Shown: positions 40,743 through 50,730, numbered from the stretch's first letter. The stretch: DNA of 64,000 nucleotides from Dokdonella_A sp049583635 (GCA_049583635.1 JBAUWF010000090.1:1-64000), one strand, 5' to 3'. Made by a program: numbers and translations. The notes: a model not told the origin generated them from the letters alone.

Positions 40743-41576
40743 TCACTGGCGTGCGCCGCGCGGATTCGGCACGTCGGCAGCCGAATGGCTGCGCCACGGA
40801 TTGATGTCGATGCCACCGCGCCGCGTATAGCGCGCGGATACCGTCAGTTCGCTTGGCGTGCAGCGCCGTGCGAGATCCATGTAGATGCGTTCGACACAGT
40901 GTTCATGGAAGCCGGCATGATGACGAAATGAGACCAGGTAGCGCAGCAGGCCGGCGCGATCGATACGCGGCCCGGAATAGTGGACCTGCACACTCGCCCA
41001 GTCCGGTTGGCCGGTAACCGGACAGTTGGATTTGAGCAGGTGCGAAACCAGCGTTTCCTCGACGGTCACCTCGTCGCTCACCCGCTGCAGGTAATCCGGG
41101 TTGGGCGGACCGTAATCGTCGATCGCCAGTGCAATTGTGTCGATCGATTCGCCTTCGAGTTCCTCAATGCGTTGCGCCGAGAACCGGTCCGCCTCAATCG
41201 TGCTGACGTCGATGGCCGCCCCGGTGGCTGCGCCGAGATCGGCCATCATCAACGCGCGCACCGCATCGGCTCCGGCCATGCGCTCCTGCGCAAACGAGTT
41301 GAGATAGAGCTTCAGCGATTTTGATTCGATCAGATTCGGCGAGTCGGCCGGTACGCGAATCTCCGCCAGCGCGACGCGTGGTTTGCCGTCGGCATCGAGC
41401 CAGGACACCTCGTAGGCGTTCCAGATATCGACGCCGCAAAACGGCAGCGAACCGGTGATACCGAGTTCTGCGCGCTGCGGCGCACGCGCGATCGCAAACA
41501 GCAGTTCGGGCCCATACCGCGACGCAGACGCGACGGGCCTGTCGAGCGGCGGGGCGTCAGCCGGCGACTTCATCAT
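40743..41576 (-). CDS. queF: 7-cyano-7-deazaguanine reductase, long (YqcD) type
   Basis: 277-residue NADPH-dependent enzyme that reduces preQ0 to preQ1 in queuosine synthesis. It is the two-domain form, like E. coli QueF. The NADPH/substrate motif is ESKSLKLYLNSF, the catalytic cysteine is Cys185 in LKSNCPVTGQPDW, and the acid motif lies in FHEHCVERIYMDL. Two start ATGs are adjacent (41576 and 41573). No preQ1 riboswitch-like structure is evident upstream. Confidence 0.95.
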   Translation of the reverse strand: MMKSPADAPPLDRPVASASRYGPELLFAIARAPQRAELGITGSLPFCGVDIWNAYEVSWLDADGKPRVALAEIRVPADSPNLIESKSLKLYLNSFAQERMAGADAVRALMMADLGAATGAAIDVSTIEADRFSAQRIEELEGESIDTIALAIDDYGPPNPDYLQRVSDEVTVEETLVSHLLKSNCPVTGQPDWASVQVHYSGPRIDRAGLLRYLVSFRHHAGFHEHCVERIYMDLARRCTPSELTVSARYTRRGGIDINPWRSHSAADVPNPRGARQ

Positions 41577-41693
41577 CCGGCAATTCTACGCACAAGCACC
41601 GACGCAGGTCCCGCACGATTGTCGGTGCCTCGCGCAGACCGGGTGCGCGCGGCAGGTTGCGCGCTGCGGCTTGCTTTCTCGTACGCCACACTT

Positions 41694-44600
41694 CTAAGTC
41701 GCCGGTGATTCCTCGAGCGCGCCTTCCTCGCGATCAGCGCGTTCGACGTGGTGATCGGCGGCAAGAAGCATATACACGGCCGGCACCACGAACAGCGTGA
41801 ACAAGGTGCCGATCGCCAGGCCGGTGAAGATCACCAATCCCATGTTGTGACGCCCGGCTGCACCGGCGCCCGAAGCAATCACGAGCGGCAGCACACCCAG
41901 CACCATCGCAGCGGTGGTCATAAGGATCGGACGCAATCGCACGGCGGCGGCGTGCTCGATCGCTTCGCGCTTGCTCATGCCGCCCTTCTGCATCTGGTTG
42001 GCGAATTGCACGATCAGGATCCCGTGCTTGGATATCAGTCCCATCAGCGTCACCAGGCCGACCTGGGTATAGATATTGAGCGTTGCAAAGCCGAGGTTGA
42101 TGAAAATCAACGCACCGAACAACGCCATCGGCACCGACACCAGGATCACGATCGGATCGCGCAGGCTGTTGAACTGCGCCGCGAGCGCGAGAAACACGAT
42201 GATGACCGCGAAAAGCAAGGTATAGACGAAGCCACCCGACTCCTGGACGAACTGACGTGACTGCCCGGAGTAATCGACCGAATAACCGCTCGGCGCGACT
42301 TGCTGCGCCGTGTTGCGCAGAAAATCCAGTGCCTCGGCCTGCGATACGCTCGGCACGCCCGAGAGCGTTGCCGAATTGAGTTGCTGAAAGCGGTTGAGCG
42401 ATTGCGGCACCACGCTCGTGGTCAGGCTGGACACAGTCGATGCCGGCACCAGCGAGCCATCCGCTGCGCGTATGTAGTAATCGAGCACCTGATCCGGATT
42501 CAGTCGATCGACCTGCTTGACCTGCGGGATCACGCGATACGAGCGTCCGGCAATCGAGAAATAGTTGACATAGCCGCCGCCCAGCGCGGCGCCGAGCGAA
42601 CTGCCGATATCCTGCTCGGTCAGGCCGAGCGTCGACACCATGTCGCGATCAAGCACCAGCGTCGCCTGCGGCTTGTCGATCTTCAGATCCGAATCGATAA
42701 AGAAAAACATGCCGCTCGCTTGCGCCTTCTTGAGCACTTCCTGCGACACCTCGTAGAGATTCTCGAACGGTTCGGTCGTGTTGATGACCACCTGCACCGG
42801 CAGACCCTGCGCGCCCGGCAACGATGGAAACTGGAATGCCGCAACCTTGCCGCCGGCGACGCCGCTCAACTTTTTCTGCAATTCCTGCTGCAACTGGGTA
42901 GCGCTCTTGTCGCGCTCTCCCCAGTCCTTGAACACCACGCCGCCGAACCCGCCGTTCACGGTCGGCGCGCCGGTCAACTGGAACATCTGCTTGTATTCGG
43001 GCAGGTTGCTCGCGATGTTGAAAACCTGCTTCGAATAGGTCTCCATCTGCTGTGAGGTCGCGTTCGGCGCACCTTGAAGCTGGTACAGCACGATCCCCTG
43101 ATCTTCCTGCGGCGCAAGTTCGGATTTCGAGGTCGCAAACAGATACGCCGCACCGCCGAGAATGATCAGGCCCATGACCACCGGCACGATCCAGGTGTCG
43201 AGCGTGTCGTGCAGGCGCCGCTCGTAGGCGCCATGCACGCGATCGAACTGACGATCGATGAATTGAACAAACCGCCCGCCCTCCATTTCCGGCTTGAAAA
43301 AGCGCGAACACAACATCGGCGAGAGCGTCAACGCTATCAGCGCCGAGACCGTTACCGCGCCGGCCAGCGTAAACGCGAACTCGGTAAACAGGGAGCCGGT
43401 CAATCCACCCTGGAATCCGATCGGCACATACACCGCGATCAGCACCGTGGTCATAGAAAGGATCGGCCCGCCGAGTTCGCGCGCCGCAAGCAGCGCCGAT
43501 TTCCACGGCGACTGCCCCTCCTTCATGTGCCGATCGACGTTCTCGACCACGATGATCGCGTCATCGACCACCAGGCCGATCGCGAGCACCAGCGCGAGCA
43601 GCGTCAACAGATTGATCGAATAGCCGAGCAGCAGCATCACGAAAAATGCGCCGATCAGCGACAACGGCATGGCCAGAACCGGCACGATGACCGCACGCAG
43701 ACTGCCCAGGAACAGGAAAATCACGAGCGTGACGATCGCAAGCGCCTCGAGCAGGGTCTTGACGACTTCCTTGATCGAGGTGTTGATGAAATCGGTGGAG
43801 TCGTAAACCACCTTGCCGGTCAGCCCGGTCGGCAACTGCGACCGGATATCGGGAAATGCGTTGCGCACTCGCTCGGCAACATTGAGGATGTTGGCTTCGG
43901 GCGCAACCTTGATGCCGACGAACACCGCCTGCTTGCCGCCGAACGCGACGTTGAAATCGTAGGTCTCCGAGCCGAGCGTCACATTGGCGATATCGCCGAG
44001 GCGCACAATCGCGCCATCCTTTTGGCGCACCGCGAGATTCCTGAATTCCTCGACCGAATGCAGATCGGTATCGGCGGTCAGGGCGACTCTGACCATCTGG
44101 CCTTTGGTGGAGCCGAGCGCGGTCAAAAAGTTGTTCGCCGCAAGCGCGCTGGTGACATCGCTGCCGGTGACCCCATGCGCGGCCATGCGATCCGGATCGA
44201 GCCAGGCGCGCAGCGCGAACTGGCGCGCGCCGAGGATTTCCGCGGTCTGAACTCCTTCAACCGAATCGAGCTTGGGCTTGACCACGCGCACCAGATAATC
44301 GGTGACATTGTTGGTCGGCAATACGTCGCTGTAAAAGCCCAGATACATCGCATCGGTGGTCTGCCCGGTCTGCACGTTGATCACCGGCTGCTGCGCCTGC
44401 GGCGGCAATTGGTTCTTGACCGAATTGACCTGGGTATTGATTTCGCTCAGTGCGCGGTTCGCATCGTAGTTGAGGCGCAGCGTCGCCGTGATCGAGGAGA
44501 CGCCACTCGCGCTCGATGACGAAAGGTAATCGATCCCTTGCGCCTGGGCGATCGCGGCTTCGAGCGGCTGGGTAATGAAGCCCGCGACCGTCTGCGCATC

Positions 44601-44762
44601 GGCACCGTAATACGCGGTGCTGACCGTGACCGTCGCATTTTCGCTCTTTGGATACTGGCTGACCGTCAGGCTGAAGAGCGAGCGCAGGCCGAGCACCAGG
44701 ATCAGCAGGCTGACCACAATGGCCAGCACCGGCTTCTTGATGAACAGATCGGTGAAATTCAT
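41694..44762 (-). CDS. RND efflux pump inner-membrane transporter
   Basis: 1022-residue proton-driven HAE1-family pump. The N terminus MNFTDLFIKKPVLAIVVSLLI is the usual first helix. Helix 4 carries the proton-relay Asp pair in GLVVDDAIIVVENVDRH, and two large periplasmic loops are present with the twelve-helix layout. The sequence fits the MexF/MdtB-like multidrug branch better than heavy-metal (CusA) pumps. It is the last gene of the outer-membrane factor, adaptor and pump operon. No regulator gene sits beside the operon. Confidence 0.93.
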   Translation of the reverse strand: MNFTDLFIKKPVLAIVVSLLILVLGLRSLFSLTVSQYPKSENATVTVSTAYYGADAQTVAGFITQPLEAAIAQAQGIDYLSSSSASGVSSITATLRLNYDANRALSEINTQVNSVKNQLPPQAQQPVINVQTGQTTDAMYLGFYSDVLPTNNVTDYLVRVVKPKLDSVEGVQTAEILGARQFALRAWLDPDRMAAHGVTGSDVTSALAANNFLTALGSTKGQMVRVALTADTDLHSVEEFRNLAVRQKDGAIVRLGDIANVTLGSETYDFNVAFGGKQAVFVGIKVAPEANILNVAERVRNAFPDIRSQLPTGLTGKVVYDSTDFINTSIKEVVKTLLEALAIVTLVIFLFLGSLRAVIVPVLAMPLSLIGAFFVMLLLGYSINLLTLLALVLAIGLVVDDAIIVVENVDRHMKEGQSPWKSALLAARELGGPILSMTTVLIAVYVPIGFQGGLTGSLFTEFAFTLAGAVTVSALIALTLSPMLCSRFFKPEMEGGRFVQFIDRQFDRVHGAYERRLHDTLDTWIVPVVMGLIILGGAAYLFATSKSELAPQEDQGIVLYQLQGAPNATSQQMETYSKQVFNIASNLPEYKQMFQLTGAPTVNGGFGGVVFKDWGERDKSATQLQQELQKKLSGVAGGKVAAFQFPSLPGAQGLPVQVVINTTEPFENLYEVSQEVLKKAQASGMFFFIDSDLKIDKPQATLVLDRDMVSTLGLTEQDIGSSLGAALGGGYVNYFSIAGRSYRVIPQVKQVDRLNPDQVLDYYIRAADGSLVPASTVSSLTTSVVPQSLNRFQQLNSATLSGVPSVSQAEALDFLRNTAQQVAPSGYSVDYSGQSRQFVQESGGFVYTLLFAVIIVFLALAAQFNSLRDPIVILVSVPMALFGALIFINLGFATLNIYTQVGLVTLMGLISKHGILIVQFANQMQKGGMSKREAIEHAAAVRLRPILMTTAAMVLGVLPLVIASGAGAAGRHNMGLVIFTGLAIGTLFTLFVVPAVYMLLAADHHVERADREEGALEESPAT

Positions 44763-44809
44763 GGCGTTCCGTTAGATCCTGCGCTCATCGTGTCCTGCAA
44801 CGGCGACTG

Positions 44810-46045
44810 TCACTGTTCCTGCGGCGTCGGGTGCGGGTTGTCGGCCGGCTTGACCGAGTTGTCGATGATCAGCGGCGTGCCGCTCTTCAACTTGAGCTGA
44901 CCACTGGTCACCACCAGATCACCCTCCTTGATACCGCTCAGAATCGCGACCTGATCCCCTCGCGTCGGACCTGTCGTCACGAATACCTGCTGCGCCGCAA
45001 GATTCGCCCCGCCGGATTTGTTGTCTTTCGACGTAGCCGCGACAGGCTTGTTCTGCCTGACCGGTTTGGCATTGGTGTCGTTGGCGCCCTGCTTGATCTC
45101 GGATGGGTTGACCGCGACGAATACGGTCTGCCCATACGGATTGAAAGTGACTGCCGTCTGCGGCAGGGTCAGGTACCGCTTCTTTTCGCCCACGGCGACG
45201 CTGGCTCTTGCGAACATGCCGGGCACCAGCAGGTGATCAGGATTCGCAACGGTCGCCTCTATTTCGACATTGCGCGTATCGGCACTCACCTTCGGATCAA
45301 TCGCATTGATCTTGCCTTCGAAGTTCTTGTGGGCATATGCGTCAAGCGTCAGCGTTGCAGTCAGACCGGGCTTGAGTCTCGCGAGTTGCTTCTGCGGTAC
45401 ATAAAAATCGAAATACACCGGATCCAGCTGCTGCAACGTCACCACCTTCGTGCCCGCATTGAGATACGTGCCTGGACTCAATGTAACGATGCCGGCGTAC
45501 CCGTCGAATGGCGCCAGAAGATGTTTCTTGGCGATCACCGCCTGTTGCTGCGCTACAGCCGCCTGCTTGACCTTGAGATCGCCGGCGGCGCTGTCGTATG
45601 CGGCCTCGCTGATCGCCTTGACGTCGAGCTGGCGCCTGGCACGGTCGAACGTGACCTTGGCCAGCGCGGCGGCAGCTCGCATCTGGCTCAGATTGGCCGC
45701 TTCCTCGTCGTCTCGCAGACTCAACAGCGACTGACCCTTCTTGACCTTGTCGCCCGACGCAAAATCGACCGAAGTGACCAGCCCCGAAACATCGAGCGCC
45801 AGATCAGCGCCTTTGGCGGCGCGCAGGGTGCCGACGGCGTCAAGCGTCGGCTGCCATTCCTGGTAACCCACCTTCATCGCCGTCACGGTTTGTGGCGGCG
45901 TACCCATGCCGGCCATGTACTTCTTGATCATGATGCCCTTGAACACATTGAACCCGATCAGGCCGGCCAACAGCACGCCGACGATGATGAGCATGATGAT
46001 CATGCGTTTGGTGGTACTCGGTTTCTTGTCAGCGCGCGCGCGCAT
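44810..46045 (-). CDS. RND efflux periplasmic adaptor (membrane fusion protein)
   Basis: 411 residues. An N-terminal helix (IIMLIIVGVLLAGLIGFNVF) anchors it in the inner membrane. The lipoyl/hairpin region is ALDVSGLVTSVDFASGDKVKKGQ to KKHLLAPFDGYAGIVTLSPG, with a coiled coil between, and beta-barrel and membrane-proximal domains follow. An ~30-residue Asn/Lys/Asp-rich insert (about 320-350, KQGANDTNAK region) interrupts the membrane-proximal part. The ATG at 46045 is preceded by GGGAGA and overlaps the outer-membrane factor gene by 17 bp. Confidence 0.92.
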   Translation of the reverse strand: MRARADKKPSTTKRMIIMLIIVGVLLAGLIGFNVFKGIMIKKYMAGMGTPPQTVTAMKVGYQEWQPTLDAVGTLRAAKGADLALDVSGLVTSVDFASGDKVKKGQSLLSLRDDEEAANLSQMRAAAALAKVTFDRARRQLDVKAISEAAYDSAAGDLKVKQAAVAQQQAVIAKKHLLAPFDGYAGIVTLSPGTYLNAGTKVVTLQQLDPVYFDFYVPQKQLARLKPGLTATLTLDAYAHKNFEGKINAIDPKVSADTRNVEIEATVANPDHLLVPGMFARASVAVGEKKRYLTLPQTAVTFNPYGQTVFVAVNPSEIKQGANDTNAKPVRQNKPVAATSKDNKSGGANLAAQQVFVTTGPTRGDQVAILSGIKEGDLVVTSGQLKLKSGTPLIIDNSVKPADNPHPTPQEQ

Positions 46046-47564
46046 GCGCGTTCTCCCGGGGTTGTGCTGGATCGGTGGCCTGCCAACCGCCGCCCAGCGC
46101 GGCATACAGAGCTGCGGTGTCGGCAAGGCGCGCAGCGCGTGCTTGGATCAACGCGATGCGAGCCTGTTGATAGGTCCGCTCGGCGTCGAGCAGATTCAAA
46201 TAGTCCACCGCGCCCACCTGATACTGTTCGCGCGTGAGATCCAGACGTTGCGAGGCGGAAAGCTCGGCGGCGTTCTGAGCGGACAATGTCTGCGCGTCGA
46301 ATTGCAATGCCTGCAAGGCATCGCTGACGTTCTGGAATGCGCCCAGCACGGTCACCTGCCAATCCGCAATGGCTTTGTCCATGCCGGCCTGCGCAGCGCG
46401 CTTGTTGTGCAGCAGCTCGCCGCCATGGAACAACGGCTGCAACAGATTCAGTCCCAGAGACCACGCGCCGGTGCCGGCCGAAAACAGATCGCTCGCTTGC
46501 AGCGCCTGCGACCCCAGGCTGCCTGACAGCGTAATCTGCGGCAGCATTGCCGCAGTGGCAACGCCGACCTGCGCAGTTGCCGAATGCAGCTGCGCCGATG
46601 CCGCGCGGATGTCGGGACGCTTCGCGACCACATCGGACGGAAGACTGACGGGAATGTCGCGTGGCAGCGCGACCGCAGAAAGGTCGAGTGGTTGCAGTTG
46701 CAATTGCGCAGGTGTGACGCCCAGATACGTGGCCAGTTGATTTCGGGTCGCGGCAAGCTGTTTGCGCAGTGGCGGCAACGTCGCCTCGGTGACGGCGAGT
46801 TGCGAACGCACCGCCAGCGTGTCCGAAAGCGATTTTGCGCCGATCTGCTGCTGCTGCTGCGCGATGTTGAGTTCCTTGCGTTGCGAGTCGGCAATCTGCT
46901 CGGTCGCATGCACCTGCTCGCGTAGTGAGGCCGCCTGCAACGACGCCGTGACGACGTTGGCGGCGAGCATCAGGTAAGTCGCATCGAGTTGCGACTGCTG
47001 ATAGTCGGCCAACGCCGACCGCGCCTCGATGCCGCGGCGAACACCACCGAACAAATCGAGTGTGTAACCGACGCTGACCGATGCGTTGTAGACGGTGAAC
47101 GGCGCGGAGGCGAAGCCGCCGCTGCCACCGAATTGCGAACCCGAATATTTCTGTCGCGCTGCTCCGGCGTTGGCATCGGCCGAGGGAAACAAGCTACCGC
47201 GAGCGGCTGCAGCGTTTTCCTGCGCCTGGCGCAACGCCGACTGTGCCGAAGCGATCGATGGGCTTCGGATAAACGCCGCACGTACACGTCGATCAAGTTC
47301 CTTGTTGTCGAACGTGGTCCACCAGCGTGCCGGGACACCCGCGCCTTCGACGAAGCGCTGCGCATCACCAATCGGCGTATCGGCAGATGCCGTTGTCGCG
47401 GGCAGCGGCGATTGGACGTAACCGGCGTCATCGGGTACCCGGGGTCGGTGGAAGTTCGGACCCACCGCACAACCGGCGAGGACCGCCGCGAACACCAGCG
47501 CAAACACGCGGCCAGCGGGGCACAATCTCGTGCTGCTATGCACAAACTGCGACGCAACGGGCAT
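46029..47564 (-). CDS. RND efflux outer-membrane factor, NodT family lipoprotein
   Basis: 511-residue TolC-like outer-membrane channel. The lipobox FAAVLAGC precedes the conserved AVGPNFHRP start of NodT/OprM proteins. The two repeated halves are marked by SALRQAQENAAAARG and SAQLHSATAQVGVATAAMLPQITLSG. It is the first gene of the efflux operon, 35 bp downstream of the putative promoter. Having the channel gene first is the reverse of the usual mexAB-oprM order. Confidence 0.92.
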   Translation of the reverse strand: MPVASQFVHSSTRLCPAGRVFALVFAAVLAGCAVGPNFHRPRVPDDAGYVQSPLPATTASADTPIGDAQRFVEGAGVPARWWTTFDNKELDRRVRAAFIRSPSIASAQSALRQAQENAAAARGSLFPSADANAGAARQKYSGSQFGGSGGFASAPFTVYNASVSVGYTLDLFGGVRRGIEARSALADYQQSQLDATYLMLAANVVTASLQAASLREQVHATEQIADSQRKELNIAQQQQQIGAKSLSDTLAVRSQLAVTEATLPPLRKQLAATRNQLATYLGVTPAQLQLQPLDLSAVALPRDIPVSLPSDVVAKRPDIRAASAQLHSATAQVGVATAAMLPQITLSGSLGSQALQASDLFSAGTGAWSLGLNLLQPLFHGGELLHNKRAAQAGMDKAIADWQVTVLGAFQNVSDALQALQFDAQTLSAQNAAELSASQRLDLTREQYQVGAVDYLNLLDAERTYQQARIALIQARAARLADTAALYAALGGGWQATDPAQPRENAHARAR

Positions 47565-47598
47565 CCGGAAGCCTATCGAAACAGAACTTGCTGGTTTA

Positions 47599-47628
47599 AT
47601 AATACCGGACCGCGATGATCATCCGCAA
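47599..47628 (-). promoter_or_regulatory. Putative promoter of RND efflux operon
   Basis: On the minus strand TTGCGG (47628-47623) is followed after 18 bases by TATTAT (47604-47599), five of six matches to the -10 consensus. The predicted start near 47592 leaves about 27 bases before the outer-membrane factor ATG. No operator repeat is obvious. Confidence 0.5.
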
Positions 47629-47758
47629 GCGGAGCGGATTCGGTATTGCTGATCTGCGCGCTCACGATAGAGAACATGCCCACCGCCTGCATCAGCCGAA
47701 GGTCATATGCTGTACCGCAGCAAGCATGGTCCGGCTCTGCTCGTCGCGCTGCGCCGTA

Positions 47759-48874
47759 TCACGCGCGGTGCGCGCGGGCCAGATACTCCTCGCTCTGCAT
47801 CTCGATCAGGCGACTCTCGGTGCGGGCAAATTCGGCACACAGGCGCTCGCCATCGTAAAGGTCGACTATGGGCACTGCGGCGGACAAAACCAGATTGACC
47901 GCGCGATCATAAAACTCGTCGACCAGTTCGATAAAACGGCGCGCCGGATCCTCGGTTTGCGACGTGAACTTGGGCACATTGGAGACAAGGATCGTGTGGT
48001 AGTCGCGGGCGAGCTCAATGTAATCGGCCACGGCACGTGGACCCTCGCAGAGTACGCTGAAATCGAACCAGACGACCCCTTCGGCTTCGCGCTCGGCCCT
48101 GACCGCGCGGTCATTCAGATCGATCGTTATATCGCACTGCGCCGATCCCGAAGCAACGCGGCCAAAAATGCCGGCCATGACGCGCTCGGCGTCTTCACCC
48201 GGCGGCGTCTGGTATGTCGGCGCCTGTTTCAGCGCGCGCAAACGCCAATCGCGTGGCGATTCGAGTTCGACGACCTCGCAGACGGCTTCGATCAATCCGA
48301 TTGCCGGCACGAAGCGCTCGCGCTGCAGGCCGTCCCGGTAAAGCAGGCCCGGCCGCGTGTTCGAGGTCGTCGCCAGGATCACGCCGCGCGCGGACAACTC
48401 GCGCAAGAAATTGGCAAGAATCATCGCGTCACCGATATCGCTGACGAAGAACTCATCGAGGCACAGCAGACGCGTGTTGGCCGCGACGCGCGCAGCGACT
48501 GCAGTAAGCGGATCACGCTGTCCGGCCAGTTCGGAAAGCCGGGCGTGGACCGAACGCATGAAGCGATGAAAATGGATGCGCCTGGCGAGGCCGGACGGAA
48601 CACTGTCGAACAAAAGGTCAAGCAGCACGGTCTTGCCGCGCCCGACGCTGCCCCACAGATACACACCGCGTGGCACCTCAGCATTCCAGCGCCGCCGGAT
48701 GCCGCGCCAGAAGCCCGCGTTGGCGCTCTCGGTTACTTCGGCCCACACCCGGTCCATCGGCACCAGTCCTGCAAGCTGGGCACTATCGGTTTGCCACAAG
48801 CCGGCAGCGACGCCGGTGCGATAGCGATCGCTCGGTCGCTCGGCGCGAACCGTCCCATCGGGCGGCCCGGTCAC
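47759..48874 (-). CDS. zapE: ZapE/AFG1-family cell-division ATPase
   Basis: 371-residue P-loop ATPase of the YhcM/AFG1 group. E. coli ZapE acts on the Z-ring under stress. Walker A is GVYLWGSVGRGKTVLLDLLF, then FHRFMRSVH, Walker B LLCLDEFFVSDIGDAMIL, and the sensor region VILATTSNTRPGLLY. The start is a GTG at 48874 that overlaps the TGA of the upstream alpha/beta hydrolase gene (GTGA). This is the best-supported start, although the frame is open 141 bp further upstream. Confidence 0.9.
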   Translation of the reverse strand: MTGPPDGTVRAERPSDRYRTGVAAGLWQTDSAQLAGLVPMDRVWAEVTESANAGFWRGIRRRWNAEVPRGVYLWGSVGRGKTVLLDLLFDSVPSGLARRIHFHRFMRSVHARLSELAGQRDPLTAVAARVAANTRLLCLDEFFVSDIGDAMILANFLRELSARGVILATTSNTRPGLLYRDGLQRERFVPAIGLIEAVCEVVELESPRDWRLRALKQAPTYQTPPGEDAERVMAGIFGRVASGSAQCDITIDLNDRAVRAEREAEGVVWFDFSVLCEGPRAVADYIELARDYHTILVSNVPKFTSQTEDPARRFIELVDEFYDRAVNLVLSAAVPIVDLYDGERLCAEFARTESRLIEMQSEEYLARAHRA

Positions 48875-49566
48875 GACCGGGAGATTGCTGGCGGCAGATA
48901 ACTGCGGACGGCGTTCTTGATCGCACCGCGCAGATCCATCAACCGGCGATGGAAGAAATGGCCGGTCTCCGGCATGCGCAGCAGCGTCGGCGGATTCGGC
49001 AGCGAGTCGATCCATTCGAACACCGCCTGCGCGTCGATCACTTCGTCATCCTCGCCCTGTACCACCAACCACGGACACTCGGGCAGATCCAGGCCTTCGA
49101 ACGACCAGCGACCGACCGGCGGCGCGACCGTGATCAGAGCTGCCGCTGCGAGCCGGCGCGCGTTTACCAGCGCCACGTAGCTGCCAAATGAAAAGCCGGC
49201 CAGCCACAACGCATGCGGCGTCGGTTGCGCGCCGCGAACCCATGCCGCCACTGCCGCGAGGTCATCGCCCTCGCCGCGGCCTTCATCGTAGGTTCCCTCC
49301 GATTCTCCGACACCACGGAAGTTGAAGCGTACGGTGTACAAACCGACCTCGCGCAGCGCACGCTCGATTATTGTGACGACCTTGTTGTGCATCGTACCGC
49401 CGTGCTGCGGATGCGGATGGCATACGATCACCGTACCCGCGCACGCATGCGCGCCGGTCGGCACATCACAGGCGACCTCAAGAGTTCCGGCCGGACCCGG
49501 CAAATGGAAACTCGTCGCGGTTTCCGGAAAGACCGTGGGCGGCTTGTCGACAGCAACATGTGTCAT
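48871..49566 (-). CDS. Alpha/beta hydrolase, COG2945 type
   Basis: 231-residue cytoplasmic alpha/beta hydrolase. The family's distinctive CHPHPQHGGTMHNKVV motif is followed by FNFRGVGESEGTYDEGRGE and the nucleophile elbow AGFSFGS. The acid and base are in VVQGEDDEVI and PETGHFFHRRL. The substrate of this conserved group is unknown. It is translationally coupled to zapE by a GTGA overlap. Confidence 0.87.
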   Translation of the reverse strand: MTHVAVDKPPTVFPETATSFHLPGPAGTLEVACDVPTGAHACAGTVIVCHPHPQHGGTMHNKVVTIIERALREVGLYTVRFNFRGVGESEGTYDEGRGEGDDLAAVAAWVRGAQPTPHALWLAGFSFGSYVALVNARRLAAAALITVAPPVGRWSFEGLDLPECPWLVVQGEDDEVIDAQAVFEWIDSLPNPPTLLRMPETGHFFHRRLMDLRGAIKNAVRSYLPPAISRS

Positions 49567-49844
49567 GAGCGCGGGATCATCACCGATTAGCGCGAATTGC
49601 GCCAGACCGCGACGCCTAAAGGGTCCGGCCCATGCGCCGGATCTCCGGAAGTACCACGTAACGTTTGCGCGATTGCCAACGCCCTGCGCGATTTGTCCGC
49701 GCGTCTGTCACGAGAAAACCCGTCGACCAGACGCGTTGTTCCCGGCGCTACCGGCGTTTGCATTCGTCTTCTTGCGCGGCCGTACAACCTGTACGTGTGA
49801 CAGACCTCTCATGTCGGCGATGAGGAGCTCTTTGCCGCGGTGCG

Positions 49845-50378
49845 CTACTTGACCTGGTCGACCATCCACTCAACAGTGGCCTTGACCTGTGCATCGGTTA
49901 GCGCCGGATTTCCGCCCTTGGCCGGCATCTGGTTTCCATCCGGCCCCTTGTAGCCCTCGATCGCATGCGTGATGAGCGTCTGCACCCCTTGGGAGATACG
50001 TGGCGCCCAGGCGGCCTTGTCGGTAAGCTTCGGCGCACCCGCGGCGCCTGTCGTGTGGCAGGTCTGACACAGGTTGCCGAAGATGGTCTTGCCGTCCAGG
50101 GTGCCACCGTAGGCGACTTGCGAGGCGGCGGCCGCCTTGGCCGCCGCCTGCGCGGCGAGCATCGCAGCGCGACCGGTGTCACCCGCGTATACCGCACCGA
50201 CCGGTGCCATGCGATCTTCCATCATCTGTTTTGCGCCGGGGTTCGCCGGGGGCGGGTTGTTGCTGTAGATGTGCGCGGCAATGACACCCAGACATATCGC
50301 AATCAGCATCAGGGCGCCGATCACCATCGCAAAATGCTTGAGAAAGACCAAGTCGGTCTTGACCACGGGACTGCTCAC
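49845..50378 (-). CDS. Membrane-anchored class I cytochrome c (c5-like)
   Basis: 177 residues from a GTG with AAGGGTG upstream. One helix near the N terminus (FAMVIGALMLIAICLGVIAAHIY) anchors it in the inner membrane. A flexible Ala-rich linker follows, then a monohaem domain with haem motif CQTCH and axial methionine in GNQMPAKGG. This is the layout of the c5-type cytochromes of gammaproteobacteria, which pass electrons to terminal oxidases. The frame is open 84 bp upstream, but that part lacks a ribosome site. Transcribed alone. Confidence 0.88.
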   Translation of the reverse strand: MSSPVVKTDLVFLKHFAMVIGALMLIAICLGVIAAHIYSNNPPPANPGAKQMMEDRMAPVGAVYAGDTGRAAMLAAQAAAKAAAASQVAYGGTLDGKTIFGNLCQTCHTTGAAGAPKLTDKAAWAPRISQGVQTLITHAIEGYKGPDGNQMPAKGGNPALTDAQVKATVEWMVDQVK

Positions 50379-50500
50379 GGATTCACCCTTGCCAGACAGC
50401 GGCGGTGCGACCGCCACGAAGACGCGCAAGTATAGCGATCCGATCCAGAGCACGAAAGACAAGCGCGATACGACGATCGTCGACGAAGGCGCCGCGCGTG

Positions 50501-50577
50501 TGGCGCGCCCGGAGGGATTCGAACCCCCGACCCCTGCCTTCGGAGGGCAGTACTCTATCCAACTGAGCTACGGGCGC
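50501..50577 (-). tRNA. tRNA-Arg (anticodon CCG)
   Basis: A full cloverleaf on the minus strand. The acceptor stem is GCGCCCG with CGGGCGC, the D-arm is GCTCAGTTGGATAGAGT, the anticodon stem is CTGCC/GGCAG around CTCCGAA (anticodon CCG, reading CGG), and the T-arm contains GGTTCGAATCC. Discriminator G and the CCA end are encoded (50504-50501). It sits between the cytochrome c gene and mnmE. Confidence 0.96.
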
Positions 50578-50730
50578 ACTGCTGGTGATTTTGCGCGAAC
50601 CTTTACCGGCGTGCCGTCGCGTCGGGCGCGCCCGCTGCTCAAGATTCGGCGCCATTGGTACTGGCGCCATTGTCGCATGAACCCGTCTGAGCAGCACGCC
50701 GATGGCATTGTTTCACCCGCATGCCATTGA

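Noticed and set aside
41577..41693. preQ1 riboswitch before queF
   Set aside because: No pseudoknot-like hairpin with an A-rich tail is visible in the minus-strand leader.
49567..49844. Small frames in the gap between the hydrolase and cytochrome c genes
   Set aside because: No ribosome sites and no family resemblance; nothing supportable in this interval.
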